DNA from: Drosophila miranda | Lineage: Eukaryota > Arthropoda > Insecta > Diptera > Drosophilidae | NCBI RefSeq assembly: GCF_003369915.1 | Contig: NC_046675.1 | Location: 31,558,001-31,622,000 of the forward strand | DNA: 64,000 nt | Reading direction: 5' to 3' | Part shown: in pieces, positions 21,301-31,636 of the stretch | Numbering within the stretch: the first letter of the stretch is position 1 | Layout of the letters: every line of letters begins with the position of its first letter | Translations under genes and position numbers: made by a program | Notes under the pieces: generated by a model | The model's input: the letters and a program-made list of their open reading frames with translations, nothing else | Databases searched by the model: none | What the model was told of the DNA's origin: nothing

Positions 21301-23722
21301 ATTGGCCAGCGCAATGGCAGTGGAACAGCACCAGCAACAGTGACAGCAACAGTGACAGCAACAGCGACAGCAACAACCACATCCACATCTGCAGTTGTTA
21401 TTCTGCCAACGACTACGCTGGGCATACATCAGAATGGTGATGTCACAGGCGGTGGCGGAATGGCTGGAATTATTGGTCATTCGTCGCAACATCATCATCA
21501 TCAGGGCCTCAAATCCCCACAAACGTTGCAACAGCTGACGGGCAGTCCAGGACGTGCACGCGATCGGAATCTGTTTCATTCGCCGCCCACTGCTTTGGTT
21601 GCCTTGGCACTGCCTGCACTGCGAGGTTGCTATCTCTCCAGCTCCAGCTAATTCCAAGCCAATGGCCATGCGGCACGCAGATAAAGTGATAGAAGCACCT
21701 ACCACATCTACCTGGTCGACATGGCCATTCGGTTTGGTGGCCCATAGAATTTGATCCTTTATCTGATCTTCATTGAATTTTTGATACATTTTGAGTTTCG
21801 CCTTGCCTTACTTTTTGTTGATCGATTTGCTGTTGATTTCTTTGACGTTTTTCGTAGGATTATAATATTTTTCATTATTATTCAATGTGTAGATAGAGCA
21901 GCATATATAACAAAAACGTAAAATATTTTGATAAATTTTATTGTGGATTTCGCAGAGACGGCCGCCAGTGAACGGGAAGAGCTTTTCATCCAAAAGATAC
22001 GACAATGTTGCACGCTTTTCGATTTCTCCGAGCCGCTGAGCGACCTCAAATTCAAGGAGGTGAAGCGTGCGGCTCTGCACGAGATGGTCGATTTTCTCAC
22101 AAACCAAAATGGCATCATTACCGAAATTATCTATCCGGAGGCGATCAATATGGTTAGTATTTAGGATACCATACCAAACTCTATCCTCTCCATAATAAAT
22201 ACATTTTTGTGTAGTTTTCTGTGAATCTATTCCGGACACTGCCGCCATCATCAAATCCGAATGGTGCCGAATTTGATCCCGAAAAGGATGAGCCAACGCT
22301 CGAGTCGTCTTGGCCACACCTTCAATTGGTATACGAGCTGTTTTTGCGTTTCTTGGAGTCACCGGATTTCCAACCAAATATTGCTAAGCGTTATATTGAT
22401 CATCAATTTGTATTACAATTATTGGATTTATTCGATTCGGAGGATCCACGTGAACGTGATTTCCTATCGACTGTTTTACATCGCATCTATGGAAAATTCT
22501 TGGGTTTGAGAGCATTTATTGGAAAGCAGATCAACAATGTCTTTTACAGGTGATTCGCCCCCCGTATATCCGATCCTATCCCAATCCTCTCTAAACCATT
22601 GTCTTTTTTGTTTTATTTAGATTTATTTATGAGACGGAACATCATAATGGCATAGCCGAATTATTGGAGATATCGGGCAGCATTATCAATGGTTTTGCTC
22701 TACCGCTCAAAGAGAAGCATAAACAATTTTTACTTAAGGTATTGCTGCCATTGAACAAAGCCAAGAGCCTCTCGGTCTATCATCCACAGTTGACCTACTG
22801 TGTGGTGCAGTTCCTCGAGAAGGATCCCAGTTTGTCCGAGGCGGTCATCAAGTGAGTGTTGAGCCCAACTTCCGCACAACATGCCGTGAGCATGAGATGT
22901 AAAACACATTAAAATTGATTTATTGTCCCCATCCCATGCAGAAGTTTGCTTAAGTTCTGGCCGAAGACGCACAGTCCCAAGGAGGTGATGTTCTTGAATG
23001 AGGTGGAAGAGCTGCTGGATGTGATCGAGCCGGCCGAGTTCCAGAAGGTGATGGTGCCGCTGTTTCGTCAGATAGCCAAGTGTGTCTCCTCGCCGCACTT
23101 TCAGGTGGCCGAACGGGCGTTGTATTATTGGAACAACGAGTACATTATGTCCCTAATAGCGGACAATTCGGCGGTTATACTGCCAATAATGTTCCCAGCG
23201 TTGAATCGCAACTCCAAGACGCACTGGAACAAGACCATACACGGTCTCATTTACAATGCGCTCAAGCTGTTCATGGAGATGGATCAGCGGTTGTTCGACG
23301 AGTGCAGCAAGAACTACAAGCAAGATAAGCAGATGTACGGACAGCACACTACTACACCTCCTAATATTGTATATCTAATCATATGATTGTTGTTGTCTTT
23401 CGACAGGGAGCGGGAGAAGCTGTCGCACCGGGAGGAGCTTTGGCAGCAGGTGGAGAGCCTGGCCAGGACCAATCCAGGGTGGTCCAGGTCGAGCTATTTC
23501 AATAACAGCCGCCTGCAGCAGCAGCAGCAGCAGCAGCAGCAGCTAACCGATAGTCAAAATCTGTACGATCAAAACAATGAGAATGATCTAACGTACGATC
23601 AGCTACTGCAGCAGTCGCGCCAGCCACCGCCGCCGCTACCACCACAGAAACAGTCGTCGCTGCAGGAGCCCCGAGAGGTGAGACAGGCACTTGCCACACT
23701 AACCACACTAAACAACTACTAA
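18394..23722 (+). CDS. wrd: wrd copy 2: PP2A B56 (B') regulatory subunit gene, 5' end replaced by junction
   Basis: Exon model: 18394-19256, 21091-21625, 21956-22152, 22215-22549, 22621-22851, 22942-23334, 23407-23722. Phases join correctly throughout and give 951 residues from the first in-frame ATG (18408). Exons 1-2 encode a long Gln/Ser/Ala-rich region. The B56 core starts at about [16 protein letters not shown] across the exon 2/3 boundary and runs as HEAT-like repeats through [19 protein letters not shown], followed by a polyGln tail. B56 proteins bind the PP2A A and C subunits and recruit LxxIxE-type targets. The native wrd 5' end and promoter are cut off by the junction with cdm, so expression is uncertain. 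Two residues differ from the family consensus and from wrd-1: DFLS for DFLK, and FIGK for FIRK. It could be a functional duplicate, or a recent pseudogene with an open frame. Confidence 0.75.
19317..20981 (+). mobile_element. Second copy of the R1-like insertion, in wrd-2 intron 1
   Basis: Same site, same truncation point and same 16-base target duplication (19301-19316 and 20982-20997) as the element in wrd-1, so it was duplicated with its host gene. It lacks 78 bases present in the other copy (6185-6262), which removes 26 codons including the GVPQGS motif of reverse transcriptase. Several replacement differences in the remaining frame also separate the copies. It is inactive. Confidence 0.9.
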
Positions 23723-24999
23723 TCCCGCCAATGTGTGATCTGATCCATGGCGTCTGCTGTGAGCTGTGCCCAGCGAACACCTACTCTAATTTAACTCTAA
23801 TTCTAATCGAACGAATGTCTGTTAAAATTAATCACACTCATGTCATTTAAACAACAAACAAACAAAAAAAAAACAAAATACATATTTGTATATCTTTAAC
23901 TTTTGTCTATTTATTTATTATCTCTTATTGGTTCTCTCACTGTCTTTAAACTCGAATTCATAAGCACAACAAATACTCTTCTCTCCTCTCTCGCTCTGTC
24001 TATACGGCTTTAATTCTGAGCAAACATATGTACGCACAGTGGTTCAGAAACTCATCGAAATTGGGCGGGAAAAATATACATAAATATTTAGCGAAGTGTA
24101 GTTCCATATTCAAACCAACATTTGTATAAATATCAAGCATTCAAATACTTCTGAACTGAAATGGAAACCATTTTAATATTCAACTACCATACCGGATTGA
24201 ACCACTGTGCCTACGCTCTAACACACTAGAAACACAACCATACACACGCTTGGGGCTTAGTGCGAGGGCGCGTGGACAAGATTAAATACATAATTTCTTT
24301 ATATAAATACAATATAAAATACTTATCTATAATGAAAAATGCATAGTACCAATAAAGATCAGACAAATCCCAGAATATTTGATTGCGAATGATACAAATA
24401 TTATTTCGAGCATGCCCGAAGGGAAGAAATGATTACTAGTTCTATACTGTTTTATTTTGCATGAATTTGCTGTTGTTGTTGTTGCTGTTTGCCTAGTGTT
24501 TAACAAACGGAACATATACAATAATATTAGAATCCAATTTGTGCTCTTACCATTTCAGTGAAAACGTGAAACAAAAAAACGAAAACTAAGCAAAAAACAT
24601 ATATATAAATGTACAGTTGAATTGAATTGTCGTAACTTAAGGCGTAGCTGTGTTTACCACCATGATTGAGCATCTACTGCATATTTCGACCTACATATAG
24701 CTACATATGTAGCCATAATACCATACCACACAAACCATATACAAATATATACATACATACATACATATATCTTTAACTACAATGCATACATGGCGCATAT
24801 AGCTCTGCTCTCTCCACAGCTAAAGTTTATAATATACGCGATTTATATGAGTAGCCTAGCAATTAGCAGCTTACCTATCCATACATACATGTACGATAAA
24901 CACACACACCTAAAACAATGAAAGCCTAAAAAGAATGATGCGTTACATACATACATCATATATGTATATGTATGTAAATGAGTGTATTTTTGTATGTAT

Positions 25000-25053
<54 letters not shown>

Positions 25054-25604
25054 TATATATATATATGTGGGGGTACGGGTATCCATAATCGTATTCCTAT
25101 TGATCCCAGGAATGCCCAGAGATTTGGTGTAGTTTCTTTTTTGGGGGGAGGTATTTACTGTGACACCGCCGGATGCTCGGAGCAGGAGTGTAGAAAAGGA
25201 GGATCGGGAGAGCTGCCACCCAAAGATTGTGCCAATTTCTAAGCGTCCCAGGCACAGTGAATACCCTCTATATTATCATCCACATCGCAACATCAACATC
25301 ATCATCTTCATCAACAACAACAACAACAGACTTGGACTATTGCTGGTCGTAGCTACTACTTCTATACTATATATCAATCTAAATATATAATACTGGATCC
25401 GTGTCAGCCATTTGTTTGGTTTAATAGTCATTGTCTCTAAAAAGCGGATGGACATTCTCAAATGATTCTTAATGAAATGAGAAGATATTGATTGCATGTT
25501 GCAGGGAGCTGCTGGATCAAAAAAAAGTTTTGCTACCACTACCAAGTGCTGTACACAGGCCAAGAAAACGAAAGGCTTCAGTTTAGCTATAGACACACAT
25601 ACGC

Positions 25605-25658
<54 letters not shown>

Positions 25659-26196
25659 AAGAGATGTATTTACATATTTTTTGGCATTATAGATACATAC
25701 ACGATATGGGGAAAAGTTGCAAAACAATAATAATAATGGCAAGGTCTAGAAAAAAACTGGGGATTAAAGATTCATAAAAATTTGAAAGGCAGATTTTTTT
25801 CATACACGAGGAAATGGTGAAAAATCGAAACTTTCTAAATTTTAAGAATAATAAAATATTTATGTATAAAAAAAATTTAAAAAAATATAAAACAAACAAT
25901 AAATATAAATGAGTTATACACCCTATGGAAAAAATTGTAAATGAAAGCATGTAATTTTTGTAAAATTATAAATAAAAGTTTGTCTTGTCGAGAGTTTTTG
26001 GAGATGTTAAAAACTAAGGCGGTGGCGGGTGTGGGAGGTGCGGTAACAACAACTTAAGGTCGAGGAACATTTACAGAGTCGCCTAAATTACAGTCTAAAT
26101 ACATGGGACACAGGACAGAAACACATTTAGAATCCAGTTTTGAAAAGCAAAGGTGCGCGATTTGGTTGGCCTCTAAATAGCTTCAGGCTTCCATAT
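23723..26196. other. Block C: wrd-2 3' flank and cdm 3' flank
   Basis: AT-rich DNA that lacks the two insertions found in block B, so it shows the unmodified layout. It holds an (AT)n tract at 25003-25050, another near 25606-25652, a possible poly(A) signal AATAAA near 24353, and the possible alternative wrd last exon near 25502. The last few hundred bases before the cdm stop codon are probably cdm 3' UTR. I see no other gene here. Confidence 0.55.
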
Positions 26197-29100
26197 TTAC
26201 TGGAACTTTTCGGTGAGTCCGCGCAACTTGATGGCCATCTCCGACAGATGCTGTTGCAGCAGCCGCTTGTTCACCTTTTCCCTGTAAAGCAGAAGTCGTT
26301 TATAATCACTTTGCTGCATCAATGTTAAGGCCACACTCACTTGATAATCAAAGAAACATATCGCGACTTTTCTGCATCGTTTAACAGCGGTGTGGGGAAA
26401 TGGGGGACGGACATCACGGTCTTTAGCCAGATGGCCAGCTCCGCAGGATACTTTTTGTTAAGGGCCAATATGATATCGGCAAACTTGTCCACCTGCGAGC
26501 GTGGCGTCAAATATCCCACACACATCATGATGAAGTACACGGTCTGTTCGCCAGTTTTCAACACGACCTCGGTGATGTGTTCGTGGTTGCGCGACTGAAT
26601 CGTAAAGTGTGTCATGAACTGTATGCCGCAGCGTATGGCACCGCTTTCGGGCAGCGTCATGCAACGCTGGCCGTAGTAGACGAGGCGATCGTAGGCCAGT
26701 GTCTTGTCTTCCAATGCCTGAGGTATTTTCTTCACAATCTGAGCCAGGCAGCCGAAGAAGGCCTCCATGGTGTCCGATATATTCGAGAAGTTCTGCTGTG
26801 GCGTGTTCTCAAATAGCTTGAAGCTGTGCTTGATAAACTCCCGCAGAAGTTCTTGCATATAGGGCTTACAGCCCTCTTCCCTGTAAAACATGACAATAGT
26901 CTGCGGAAGAGAAAATTAAAATAAATGATTTCCAATAGAGAGATAGAGAGATTACGCACTGTCTTGGATATCTCTAGCGTTGGTGCACAGCAGCGTGTCT
27001 GGAAGCTGGCCACAATAAAGTAGCACAGATCCTGCAGCATGGGTCGGAAGCTGCTTCTTAGGTTCATAATGGCATGCTTCATGGCGCTACAGGCGGCCTA
27101 TAAGTTAAGAACGAGTATGGTTTATAGCATGTGCATCCAGCATATGGGTTAAACCAATCTTTATACCTCTAAAACATCTAGCTCCTCCACCCACATCTCG
27201 GCAATGCGCCTAAAAATTGGCATTGTTCTTTGCATGACCAACAAAACGGGCTGGACAATCTGTATTTCCTTGTCCTCTTCACTCAAATCGGTATTCAATG
27301 AAGAAAACAGAGTGGAGATCATGTTGAGACGGAAAATTGTGCGAATCCGTGCCGTGGGAGTTTTCTATAGGAATGCGAATATGAGAAACCTTTTTGTAAT
27401 CATACATTTCAGGGGCAGTTGATTTTGGTTGCACTTACCCCATCAGATTGGCAAATGGCCTGCAATTCCTCAAAGCATGGACTGACTATTATGTCCAAGT
27501 ACTTGGGTATGCCATCGGGCGGCAAGAGGCTCATCAATTTGCCAATGCTAAACATCAGCCGGACCGAGTCCGAGTTCTTCATGCGCCCGGCGTTGAGCGA
27601 GGCATGGCACGCATTGAGCAGCGGCTCGGCGTATGGCTTCAATTGCAGCTGACAGTCGCGACACAGCTCCTTCAGACCGAGCGTGGCCTGGGCCGACATG
27701 GACGAGTTGAGGCCGCGCACCAGCAGATCTATGGCCGCCGGTATATAGGTGGGATTCTCCATTAACCAATTGCAATAGGAACCAATTGTCTCCAGGGCCG
27801 TGCCCAGCAGCTTAACGTTCATCTTCTCGTATGGTATCTCGTTCAGGACACGCATCAAATTTGGAATTTGTCTCGAAGTGTCGTTGGTAAAGTGCTCGGC
27901 CACCGATTGAAACGAATAGATGCAGGCCTCCAGTTTGGTCCAGTGCGTCGGATGGCGTTGCATATCGGCTATGGCCTCGTCCAACATCGCCGACAAGATC
28001 ACCAATATGTAATCGTGCAAGACATCATAGCAGTACATCTAGTAACAGGAGGGGAGGCATGAGCAATGTTTCTTTGAATTTGACTCAGTAAGCACTTACA
28101 AAGGTATCGGATATATCCTGTCTATAGCATCGAAAACATTCCAGATCATCAGAGCTCCATCTGTCCAGTGATTTCTCATCGGGCTGCTCCGATTTCCTCA
28201 CCAGAATGCTGGTCAAGTGTGCGTACAGCGGTTTTATGTACTCCCAGCATCGGCGCTTGTGTTCCTCGTTTGTCATGGCGAAGACCTCGTCCTGCAGCAT
28301 ATACCAGAAGGCCAGGGCCATGGTGCTGCAGGATTCCTCAACCGGATAGATGCCCGGCTTGTCCGTGCAGTGTAAAATCTCCTGCACCATGCGATTCACT
28401 GTAATCGGTAGAATCGGATCCGGCGAGATGACGCCACTCAGCAGCAGCGAGGAGTGGCGCTCCACGGCGGACACAAACAGCATGTAAATGTGGACAATGA
28501 TGTCCTCGTTGTCATTATCCCGCTTCCATTCCATTTTTGTGATCTCACACAGCGAGTCCAGATACATTCGCAGCAGAACAAAGGCCGTCTTCGGATAGCT
28601 GTGGCTCTCCGGCTGGATCATGATGTTCACCATGGACTTGAGACAGTTCTCGGCCAGCTCATTCTCATCGGCGGACATGCAGCCATCGCCAGTTTGAACG
28701 GCGGGCCAGTAGCACTTGTTGACCACCTCCAGAAGGACAGCCGTAATGGTCACGCAAGCCTCCAGGGAATAGCCAATGTTCCTACGGTGCGAGAGAGTCA
28801 AGTCAACAATTACCGCATGCAATAGGGAAATGTGCATTTCACTCACTTGATCCAAGTGCCAACGCACTTGACAGCTCGTATCATGTTGCTGTAGGCCTCT
28901 GCATCCCACACGCGGTTCATTTGCTGCCTCAGATATGCCTCCATCGTCTGCAGAATGACAGGAACGCGCTTGCCGACCTCCGCTCGCAACGTTACCCGCT
29001 TCACTGAGGTGTGTATGACCTGCGCCTCCTCGGGTATGGCCGTCAGCACCTCCAGCATAATCCAGAGCTGGACGTCGGGCTTGACATTGGGTATGCGCTG

Positions 29101-29641
29101 GTTCTGAAAGGTATCAATCACCTCCTCAATGGCATTGGGCCACTCATCGAGCATGTGGACAATATATGCGCCCAGTGCAATGCACAGGCGATTGAGGACA
29201 ATCTTTGGTCCGCCAGCAAATTGGACAATTTTCTCGAGAATCTTTTGCTTGAGCTCCTCGCGATTCTCCGGCGGCACCTCATTCCAGTGCTTCATCAGCT
29301 TGGCGTGAAGGGTGATTGCGCCAAAAAACTGCACCTCTTGGCTCTGCGAGGGAAGAGAGTAGTTTAGAGTAGAGTTGAGTAGGTGCAAGCATCGTGGCAT
29401 GTGTATGCATTTGCATGCACGAGTATACATATTGAATTAATTGATGCGCAGGTCTATGTACATATCTTACCTTGCCCAGTTGCATTAGCTGCCATGAAAA
29501 TTGCCAGGCTTGCGGGCTGCCCTCGGCCTCCGTAAGCCATTCGTGCGTAATTGCCTGCTCATGGGAGTTTGAGCGATAGAATACGACAACAGCCTCCTCC
29601 AGACGTGCAATATCAATGTTTTCCAAATTGATTCGTTCCAT
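26197..29641 (-). CDS. cdm: Importin 13 (cadmus), complete gene
   Basis: Importin 13 is a beta-karyopherin that carries cargoes such as Mago-Y14 and eIF1A across the nuclear pore under Ran control. The exon model on the minus strand is 29641-29471, 29343-28847, 28781-28100, 28038-27439, 27364-27167, 27097-26960, 26900-26341 and 26281-26197. Phases join without error and give 976 residues, close to the family's 960-970. The N-terminus contains the importin-beta N-terminal pattern (SQEVQFFGAITLHAKL), and the rest is HEAT-repeat sequence, including PILPITVNRMVQEILHC and TPLLNDAEKSRYVS. The start ATG at 29641 precedes the conserved N-terminal helix. This is the only full copy in the window. Its downstream half has been duplicated twice to the left, and wrd-2 converges on its 3' end. 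Confidence 0.92.
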
Positions 29642-30169
29642 TTTGCCGTTTTAGAACTGTCCCGGGTATCGATTAGCTACAATTGATTGGTTTTTTGTTT
29701 TGATATTGCCTGAGGAAGGCCCAGGGCCCAGACTTTTAGCCAGGATTTTGCGACTCGGTTTTTAGTCACGAAGAAGTTTTTTTTGTGCTGCTTCTTCTTT
29801 GCTTATTGACCGAATATTAGGGTTGCCAACATAACAAATTCTTGCCGCTGATATTCTGGTATGACACAAAACAAACACACAATGTGCATTTATAGGGGGA
29901 AAAAAATTTAAACGGAATTAAATCTTATTTTATTAATCCAATTTGTAAAATCCAATAATCGTAGTTTAAAAGTTTTATTGATTTAAGATACAAGATCTGT
30001 CAAAACATTTCAAGGCAAGTAGTCCAACTAACAAGTAGCAAGCAGTGCATTAATTACAAAAATATAAATTGTATAAATTATTTTTGTTAGTTTTTTTTTT
30101 GTTCGTTCCTTAATTATTTTTCGGATTTAATTTTTTAAACCACGAAGTGGAGGTTTTAAACAAATACAT
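29642..30169. promoter_or_regulatory. cdm promoter region and 3' end of the UBL-domain gene
   Basis: 528 bases without a coding frame. A DRE-like TATCGATT lies near 29668, and GGTTGCCAAC at 29821-29830 is the inverse of a TTGGCAAC box that recurs at other promoters in this window. Both suit a housekeeping promoter for cdm. The right part is AT-rich and should hold the poly(A) site of the minus-strand gene ending at 30170. Confidence 0.5.
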
Positions 30170-31436
30170 TTAAAAGAATGTAAATTGTAGGCGCCAAAAG
30201 CAGTATTTAAGCTTGAAGCCCTGCTCGGAAATAGATGTTTTACTCTCACGATCAACGTAGAGCACAACTTCCTGGTTATCCAATATGATTGAAGCAGCTT
30301 TTTCGTCGAAATCATAGCTCTTGGGATCCAACATAGTTCGATCCGTCACAATCCACTTATCTGTCACTATTCCAACGTTCTGCTGCTCGAAAAGTTTGAA
30401 AATAGTGCCCAATTCCTTGTCCTTTCCAACGATGGGCAGTATAAAAGAGCACTTTATCAAGCCAAAAAACTCGATAATGCTGAAGCATTTGTAACGGGGA
30501 TAAATGGTGCTTGTACCATTGGCTATCCACTCACAGGTTTTCTTATCCTCAGATATAATCATTAAATTATTACCAAATACATTTACAGAGTCGCTCTCGC
30601 TGAACTGGAGGGTATCGCAGTCCTCGAATTTGCCAAAGAGCCCATGAAAATGGTCCATAAGAGAGTCGAATCCAGACGTTGAGTCGGTTTCATTGATCAC
30701 CAAAACAAATTTACGCTTTTCTGGCATTACACCGGCATATATAAGTTCGTCATCTTCGCTCAGTCTTTTTTTTGCGCTACATGCAACTACTGTTTCGGCT
30801 GTATCCTTCACACCTGCGGTGTCCTTAGCAATTCCAGGTTGGGTGATATAAGACCCGTGAGGCTCGTTTCTAATACACCCAGAAGAACATGTAGCTTTCT
30901 CTGTCTCTGGTACAATTGTCGTATTTACTGGATCGCATACGAGTCGCATACGATGCAAGTCCAAATTCTCCTTGGAAAGACGCGCCCTGAGTATTACATT
31001 TTAGACACATTCGTTTCTATTTAGAGAGAATGGTTTAATTACCTTTTTTCTTTCTCTATGGTCAAATTTCTAGTCTCCGGTTCTCCTTTCTTCTGATTGT
31101 AGCACTGGAATTGCAGAAAGCACACGAATTCCTTCATTTTGTACAGCGAGACAGCCGTCCCGTTGATTTCAGCCACTTGATAATCCAGGACTGCAGACAA
31201 CTTGCATTGGTCGCCAATGGTTTTTCCAAGCGAGTAAATCTGCTGCAGATCTGCTGGGATGCCTATGGACGGCTCCAGTAGCTGCTTCAGCTCATAAACT
31301 GTCGCATCGTCATCTATTGCCAAAAGTAGCGGCAGCTGCGAAGAAATTATTGGCATTATACTGTGTCAAATATGCAGTATTATTTATTGCTCACCGTTGA
31401 GTTTCCCTCAGTCTCCAACTTAAGTTTTACGTACAT
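30170..31436 (-). CDS. Unrecognised protein with N-terminal ubiquitin-like segment
   Basis: Three exons, 31436-31395, 31335-31043 and 30986-30170, join in phase to give 383 residues. The start is the ATG at 31436, giving MYVKLKLETEGNST. Residues 1 to about 80 look like a ubiquitin-like fold: a beta strand, a TVYELKQLLEPSIGIPADLQ helix segment, then a QIYSLGKTI strand. The C-terminal 190 residues contain Trp/Tyr/Phe-rich sequence (CEWIANGTSTIYPRYKCFSI) that resembles fly-specific RNA-binding-like domains of unknown function. I cannot name the gene. Cellular role is unknown. It is transcribed divergently from Arp5 across about 200 bases. Confidence 0.7.
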
Positions 31437-31636
31437 TTTTTAAATAAATTAAAAGAATGCACGCGGAAAATTTTGCACTTACAGTTATAGTTCAGGGTTG
31501 TCATGCCTTGCAAGCAAGATTGGCTCTGTATGGTGTCGGAAGCTAAGTGCACCTTCCAACACTTGAGTTTGCCGCATTTGTTTACCTTGATTGTACCGCA
31601 TATTGAAATTGCTAATTCCTTTATAAAAGCATCGAA
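31437..31636. promoter_or_regulatory. Shared divergent promoter, UBL-domain gene / Arp5
   Basis: The 200 bases between two start codons facing away from each other must hold both 5' UTRs and promoters. No TATA box is obvious. GGGTTGTCATG near 31495 resembles the inverted TTGGCAAC-type box seen at other promoters here. Promoter status is inferred from gene orientation only. Confidence 0.45.

Noticed and set aside
2276-29641. The wrd-cdm repeats as an assembly error
   Set aside because: The blocks differ by private substitutions, deletions and insertions with empty sites, which a collapsed or copied assembly would not create. Long reads are still needed to prove it.
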